DNA from: Dichotomocladium elegans
Lineage: Eukaryota; Mucoromycota; Mucoromycetes; Mucorales; Lichtheimiaceae
Direction: 5' to 3'
DNA length: 64,000 bases
Assembly: GCA_025716815.1 (NCBI GenBank)
Contig: JAIXMN010000014.1
Location: 372,001 to 436,000 of the forward strand
Part shown: piece by piece, positions 59,191-64,000 of the stretch
How the letters are laid out: every line of letters begins with the position of its first letter
Numbering within the stretch: position 1 is the first letter of the stretch
Made by a program: the position numbers and the translations under genes
Notes under the pieces: generated by a model
What the model was told of the DNA's origin: nothing
Seen by the model: only the letters and a program-made list of their open reading frames with translations
Databases searched by the model: none

Positions 59191-60944
59191 TTAGGGAAAC
59201 TCCCCGTTGTTCAGAGCGTCCCAGTCGATCCGATCTGCAGTTATTCCTGAGTGTACCGGTCCATGGAAGGTGTCATAGGCCGGGTTCATGTCCACGATTA
59301 CCGTGACATTTCTGTTTGTATGCTTCGCAAGCGTCATTTCCAGATTTTTTGGCTCACCGTAGGACGAACTGAACTCCACCGCCAGAAGCCGCAACTTGCT
59401 GCTCACGTTGATGATATCTATCATAGCGCTGTAATCTGCATGGTAACAATTTCGTAGCCTGACTGTTTCGTATTTGCCGATGATAGCCGTGGTGTTGACA
59501 TCCAATCCATGCACATTGACAAGACTGAGTTCAGTCAGGGCTGGCAAATATGGAATCATCACCAAGTATTCCTTGACAAAGTAAAGCTCGAGTTTTCTCA
59601 AGTTCTTAAACTCGAGCAAGAAATCGAACGTTGTTGCAGTGACATTGTTAATATTCTGGCGGCGGAGAATATCATTAACATAGCAATATGACTCTTGAAT
59701 ACTGAGTTCCACTAGATTCGCATACATGGCTGGCACACCTAGAAATTTTGCAGCCGTATCAAAGGGTAGTGTATCAGGAAGCTTAATGGAGCGGAGTTTG
59801 GAAAGAGACTTTACGGCATCCAGCGTGGTGGGACAAGCAAGGATATCAATGCCGTCCGGTTCACTGATAGACGCAGTACACAACTCAGTGAGATTTGGGC
59901 TGTGCTTAAGAATGTGGACCAATGCGCGCGGATGGATTGTCTCGGTGTAAACGACTTTGAGTCGCTCAGAGCCAAGGCATTCGTCCGGTCCAATATTAGC
60001 TACCAGTAGCATCTCTAACGCTGATGAAACCGTGTCGATCCCATCTTCGAGCCTCGGAAATACAGCAAACCGAATTCCGTCGGCCTGATTTCTCTGCTCA
60101 ATGTCATCTTTTCTGTTGTTTGTATCGAGAAGTATTTTCATATCATGGTCCCAGCGTTCCTGAAATGATCGAATGGTGCGGCCGTTTTTACCTTCAGAGC
60201 CCATCCAAATATGGGTGGCTTTCGGACAGTGTGATAGAAGGTTTTTGCAGCTGATGTAATCTGTCCTGTCTAAAATACCTCTTCCAAAGCGGAGCATTCT
60301 CAGATTGGGGAGATAGCTGAGCAGTTCATCAAGCTTCAACTTGACAAGCTGTATAGATATGGTGAGCACGAGAAGCTGGTTGTGGCATCGTCTTTGGAAA
60401 TCTGGAAGAGCGTTGGATACATCAAGCACGCTTGAGTACAGGAGTCGAAAATCATAGTGCCTCAGATTGGGAAACGCTTCAAGGACGTTGTACATAGGAC
60501 GCAGGTCGCCTTCAAAGAACATGTCACATCTGACAGACGTAACATGAGGCCTGTGTTCACCGAATGCTTCAGTCATCGCTCCAGGGAACCCGCCGACAAG
60601 TTTAAGGCATGCTAAAACGCGCGAAGTGTTATTCAGCAGTACAAGGACATATATATATATATATATATATAACATGCATTACTTATGTCTGTGATTTGAC
60701 TAACAGGAACCTCGGATAACGATACCTTCTCGGCTAATGTCAATGCATAAAGTGATGGAAAATAACGGACGCCGGCAATGTACCGTCTAGTCTGATGATC
60801 AATGCGAAGATGGGTGAACAGCTCAGCTACTGCAGATGGAACAATGGATTGCCAAGACTTGGATACTTGGATGCATTGCATCCAATCATCGACGGTTAAT
60901 GAGGAAAATATAGGGCGAAGTACTTCGTAGGGCAAAGAATCCAT
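59191..60944 (-). CDS. F-box protein with leucine-rich-repeat-like C-terminus
   Basis: Exon 1 is 60944-60683, exon 2 is 60611-59191. The N-terminal F-box is MDSLPYEVLRPIFSSLTVDD WMQCIQVSKSWQ. The rest is a series of LRR-like units, for example FPNLRHYDFRLLYSSVLDV, LLVLTISIQLVKLKLDELLS YLPNLRMLRFG, LVHILKHSPNLTELC, KNLRKLELYFVKEYL, LPALTELSLVNVHGLDV. About 560 aa. Role by family: substrate receptor of an SCF ubiquitin ligase; the target is unknown. The intron (60612-60682) contains an AT run. A TATAAAAAG box begins 44 bp upstream and abuts transposon copy E. The paralogue at 38.5 kb is broken. F-box/LRR families are typically expanded in mucoralean fungi. Confidence 0.88.
60649..60671. repeat. 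AT dinucleotide run in the F-box intron
   Basis: About 11 AT units within the 71-bp intron. A similar run (48083-48101) occupies the SDHAF3 intron. Confidence 0.9.
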
Positions 60945-60977
60945 GAGTCCGGAGTGTGGTTTGGAGCAGCATGTGTT

Positions 60978-60988
60978 CCCTTTTTATA
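60978..60988 (-). promoter_or_regulatory. TATA box of the intact F-box gene, at a transposon boundary
   Basis: The minus strand reads TATAAAAAGGG, starting 44 bp upstream of the ATG at 60944. The F-box pseudogene has TATAAAAAG at 38426-38434, also 44 bp before its ATG. The first TA here is also the insertion-site TA of copy E, so the transposon begins directly upstream of the box. Confidence 0.6.
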
Positions 60989-62733
60989 CAATATTTTTCA
61001 AATCGAAGTCGCACCGTTCCAGTTCTGGAAGTCGCAGGATCGCAAAAATAAAAATCGCATTTTGTCTAGTACAGAAAAAGAAGCTTTCTCTTCTATACAT
61101 TTTTCCATTCTGAAATGGGCAACCTATTTTTCTACTAAGATGGCCAAAATCATGTCGTTGATGGGCGTGGCTGTCTTGAACCTATGGACTATGCCATTGA
61201 TGAGGAAATGTACTCACTTCAATCCGTTTGTTCTCACACTGAATATCTGCGTAGCATATTGTGCAAAGATAACCCTGAACTTACTCCCACACACATTCCC
61301 CAGCGAAAGGATACAGACATTCGGATGAAAGAAGCGGGGATCAAGCGCAATTACACAGCGTACACTGACCAAGGCAAGGTCAGATTTTTCAAACGGATGT
61401 TTGAGAAGACCTTGAGTGCATCAGCTGCTAGGAATCCATGTTCGTTCAGCCCAGCGATAGGTATTACAGTACGGAAAGGACCTGACAGCATTTTTAAGAA
61501 ACGTAGAGGCAGAGGTCGTTCACGTATTCTCAACGAAGAGCATAAGAGTGCCATTTTAGAATGGGTTGATGAGAATCCGTCAATTGTCCTAGAGCAGCTG
61601 AAGGAGCAACTGCTCCAGAGATTTGAGGGTCTCAAAGTACCCAAAACGACACTCCATAGATTTATGAAGAACGAATGCAACTTGTCATTGAAAATGGCTC
61701 GGTTTCAGCCTGTAGACAGGAATAGCGATGCAAATGTCCAAGAACGTCTTGACTGGGTTCGCAGATGGGACATGACCGACATCGACTTTAGAAAAAACTG
61801 CTTTTTTCTTGATGAGTCTGGATTCCATACTAGTATGAAACGCAGCATGCATGGTCCAAGAAAGGGACCCCTACAGTGGTCACAATACCGAAGACAAGAG
61901 CGATCTTGGGAGTAATTTCAGCATCAGGCATCATTAAATGTAGCTTGAGACTCCTGCAACCACCAATCAAGAGAAAAAAGAGGGCATGTCCATCTAAGTT
62001 GCGAGCAGAGGGACTGTAACTGAATATTATCTCAGCTTCCTTAAGGCTACGAAAGAGGAGATGGATAAGTATGAACATAAGAAGGGGCCATTTTTCGGTA
62101 ACGGATAATGCACCTATCCATAAGGCTGAGGATATCTCTACATACATCGAGTGTTGAGGTATCGATGCGTTTATCTTCCACGATACTCGCCCGAACTCAA
62201 TCCGATTTCGCAGCTTTGGTCAGTTGTCAAGAGCAAAGTAAAGGCAATAGGTTACCCTTGTTCCATTCTGGAATTTTCTAATATTCAGGATCCTCTGTAG
62301 ATAACGATATCAGCCTAACTCAAGTGGCTCGAGAGGAGAGGATATGGGCTTTGGGTAGGACCGTGCGTTGACTGCATCCACCCAGGCCTCCTAGCACGGT
62401 TTCGTCAAGGTGCTTTTGTCTCCGTCTGCTACCTCTGTTGCTTCCCCAGATGCTTCTGCTGCTGGTGTTATCGTTGATCTGTCGTTGTCCCTCATCGTTC
62501 CTTCCTCCAACCCTTCCGTCTTCGCATCCACCGTCGACGCTCAACAGCTCCGGCTCCTTCCTCCCCTCCCTGTTCCGCCATTGTTACCGCAATAGAACAC
62601 CGTGCTACGTTCGGGGTGAATTGAATGATAAGAAGTGGCTGATATTCTCTGTTGACTAACGGCTATGTCCCGGATAATATTTTTGTGTCATAATTTCCCT
62701 CCCCTTGTGAAAATTACTTTTGAAAATGATATA
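60989..62733 (+). mobile_element. Tc1/mariner element, copy E (best preserved)
   Basis: About 1.74 kb. The left end CAATATTTTTCAAATCGAAG follows TA at 60987-60988; the right end (GTGAAAATTACTTTTGAAAA then TGATATA) is an imperfect inverse. The longest uninterrupted frame, 61184-61915, covers MDYAIDEEMYSLQSVCSHTE YLRS, the HTH-bearing region (RSRILNEEHKSAILEWVDEN, VPKTTLHRFMKNECNLS), RLDWVRRWDMTDIDF and the first catalytic Asp in FFLDESGFH. A deletion near 61870 shifts the frame; after it the second Asp motif (about 62104, TDNAPIH) and LNPI.QLWSVVKSKV (about 62205) follow in other frames. Not autonomous. Confidence 0.88.
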
Positions 62734-62979
62734 TCAGTTCTCGTTCTATACCCAAATACATAAGAAGGGTCATGAAGCAGAAAGGATAGCCCTGTACATC
62801 TCACCTAGCGCGGCAGTAGCTGAAATTCTTGAGAGAATAAAGAGTGCAATTCAACATGCTAACTGCCTGGTTTCTACCATTTATGCACATGCATCCGCGA
62901 ATATCAAGCTGAGAAAATTCACTTAGAGCGATTGATTTATTAATACATTAACATAAAACAATACTGTAGAAGGTTGGCC

Positions 62980-64000
62980 ATACAGGTGCCAGAGTGCGAT
63001 TGCCGACGACTGGATCTAATACGACATGGGATCCGATATATGAAAGGAATCTACAGCTACCTGATGCCACGACAAGCGTCCAGCCGGTGGCTGGCGGTTC
63101 GCCGCCCTACAGGTATACAGATACACGTAGACTGCGTCCAGAGAGCCTCACATGTGGCACTCAATAGAACGAAGAGCAGGCCGCTTGAATGCAGATTGCT
63201 ATAAAGCAGGAGAGAGAGTGAGTCTTGCTTCCTCAGAGAAGATGACCTTGCTTCCGAGAGGAAGACGCTCTTGTCTACAAGAGGATGAGGGTCTTTTATT
63301 AGAGCAGAAGAGAGTTTTATTTTGAAAGAAAATGTATCTTTGATTCTATGGCAGAAGGAGTCAGTATTGCCCATAACAGACAGTGACGAAGTGCTTACTT
63401 TGACATGGAAGCAGAGACGGCAGGCAATGGTTGGGATCTAATATGACGTGGCGATCCCAGACATGAAAGGAACCTGGCTGATAGCAGGACTTTCACTGCA
63501 GGAACCTGCTGCAACGACAAGCGTCTAGCCAGTGGCTTGCGGTTTGGCGCCCAACAGGTATACAGCTACTTGTTGACTGCGTCCAGAGAGCCTCACATGT
63601 GGCACTCAATAGAACAAAGAGCAGGCCGGTTGAGTGCAGTACTGCTATAAAAGCAGAAGAAAGAGTCTTGCTTCCCACCGAGAAGATGGCCTTGTTTCCA
63701 AAAGAGGAGAGTCTTGATTGAAGGAGGAAATGGATTTGGTTCTAGAAGAGGAGGAGTTAGACTTGTCCGTAACAAACAGTGAAGAGGTGCTTACTTTGAC
63801 ATGGAAGCATAGACGGCAGGCAATGGTTGGGATCTAATATGACGTGGCGATCCCAGACATGAAAGGAACCTGGCTGATAGCAGGACTTTCACTGCAGGAA
63901 CCTGCTGCAACGACAAGCGTCTAGCCAGCGGCTTGCGGTTTGGCGCCCAACAGGTATACAGCTACTTGTTGACTGCGTCCAGAGAGCCTCACATGTGGCA
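62980..64000. repeat. Tandem repeat of about 0.4 kb running off the window
   Basis: Three units. The landmark GCGTCCAGAGAGCCTCACAT occurs at 63134, 63579 and 63975: spacings 445 and 396 bp. Units 2 and 3 are nearly identical; unit 1 is more diverged. Units 1 and 2 contain a TATA-like box (CTATAAAG at 63199, CTATAAAAG at 63645) about 60-70 bp after the landmark; unit 3 is cut by the window end before that point. Units 2 and 3 contain TGGCGCCCAACAGG (63545, 63941), like a primer-binding site of LTR retroelements. No open frame of note. It could be an LTR/leader array or a subterminal satellite. Confidence 0.75.

Noticed and set aside
1..64000. CRISPR array, tRNA or rRNA genes
   Set aside because: No regularly spaced short repeats with spacers, and no cloverleaf or rRNA core sequences found by eye; a tRNAscan/Infernal run would be decisive.
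1..64000. Secondary-metabolite or other gene cluster
   Set aside because: Neighbouring genes belong to unrelated housekeeping pathways on both strands; no shared pathway or co-regulated block is visible.

Overview
This window looks like nuclear DNA of a filamentous fungus, most likely an early-diverging one (Mucoromycota, probably Mucorales). The evidence is many short introns of about 50-90 bp with GT-AG ends, CT-rich leaders, eukaryotic housekeeping genes, and an AP-4-type sigma adaptin, a complex that yeasts lack. The order-level assignment is inference; no rRNA or tRNA gene was found.

Layout. 0.4-12.4 kb is a dense housekeeping block: a YDJ1-type DnaJ, proteasome subunit RPN6, an SPX-domain phosphate transporter, a PDK1 kinase (followed by a decayed Tc1/mariner relic) and ribosomal protein uS10. 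14-26 kb holds an unrecognised secreted protein, an NMN adenylyltransferase, a decayed reading frame with an ankyrin-like look, serine palmitoyltransferase LCB2, aspartokinase and an MFSD5-like transporter. 26.7-41.5 kb mixes genes (a PDCD2/TSR4-like MYND protein, SWI5, a GRAM/VASt sterol-transfer protein, a bHLH factor) with three Tc1/mariner copies, one carrying a Helitron Pif1-helicase fragment and one splitting an F-box gene. 42-48.3 kb holds an AP-4 sigma-like adaptin, an Arn/Sit-type siderophore transporter with iron-GATA-like sites upstream, a histidine phosphatase with a GC-AG intron, and SDHAF3. 49-58.2 kb has more transposon debris, the ELG1/ATAD5 clamp unloader, a LIM-RhoGAP protein and FKBP12. 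59-64 kb holds an intact F-box paralogue, a Tc1/mariner copy inserted at its TATA box, and a roughly 0.4-kb tandem repeat running off the window end.

The genes do not form one pathway, as expected for a fungal chromosome. The coherent story is transposon activity: one Tc1/mariner family (five copies, all broken) has cut one F-box paralogue, landed on the TATA box of the other, and left a tail next to the ELG1 start codon. I found no convincing previously undescribed multi-gene system. The strongest new observations are the paired F-box/transposon events, the AP-4 sigma gene in six small exons, and the right-end tandem array with a TATA box in its first two units and a primer-binding-site-like motif in its last two.
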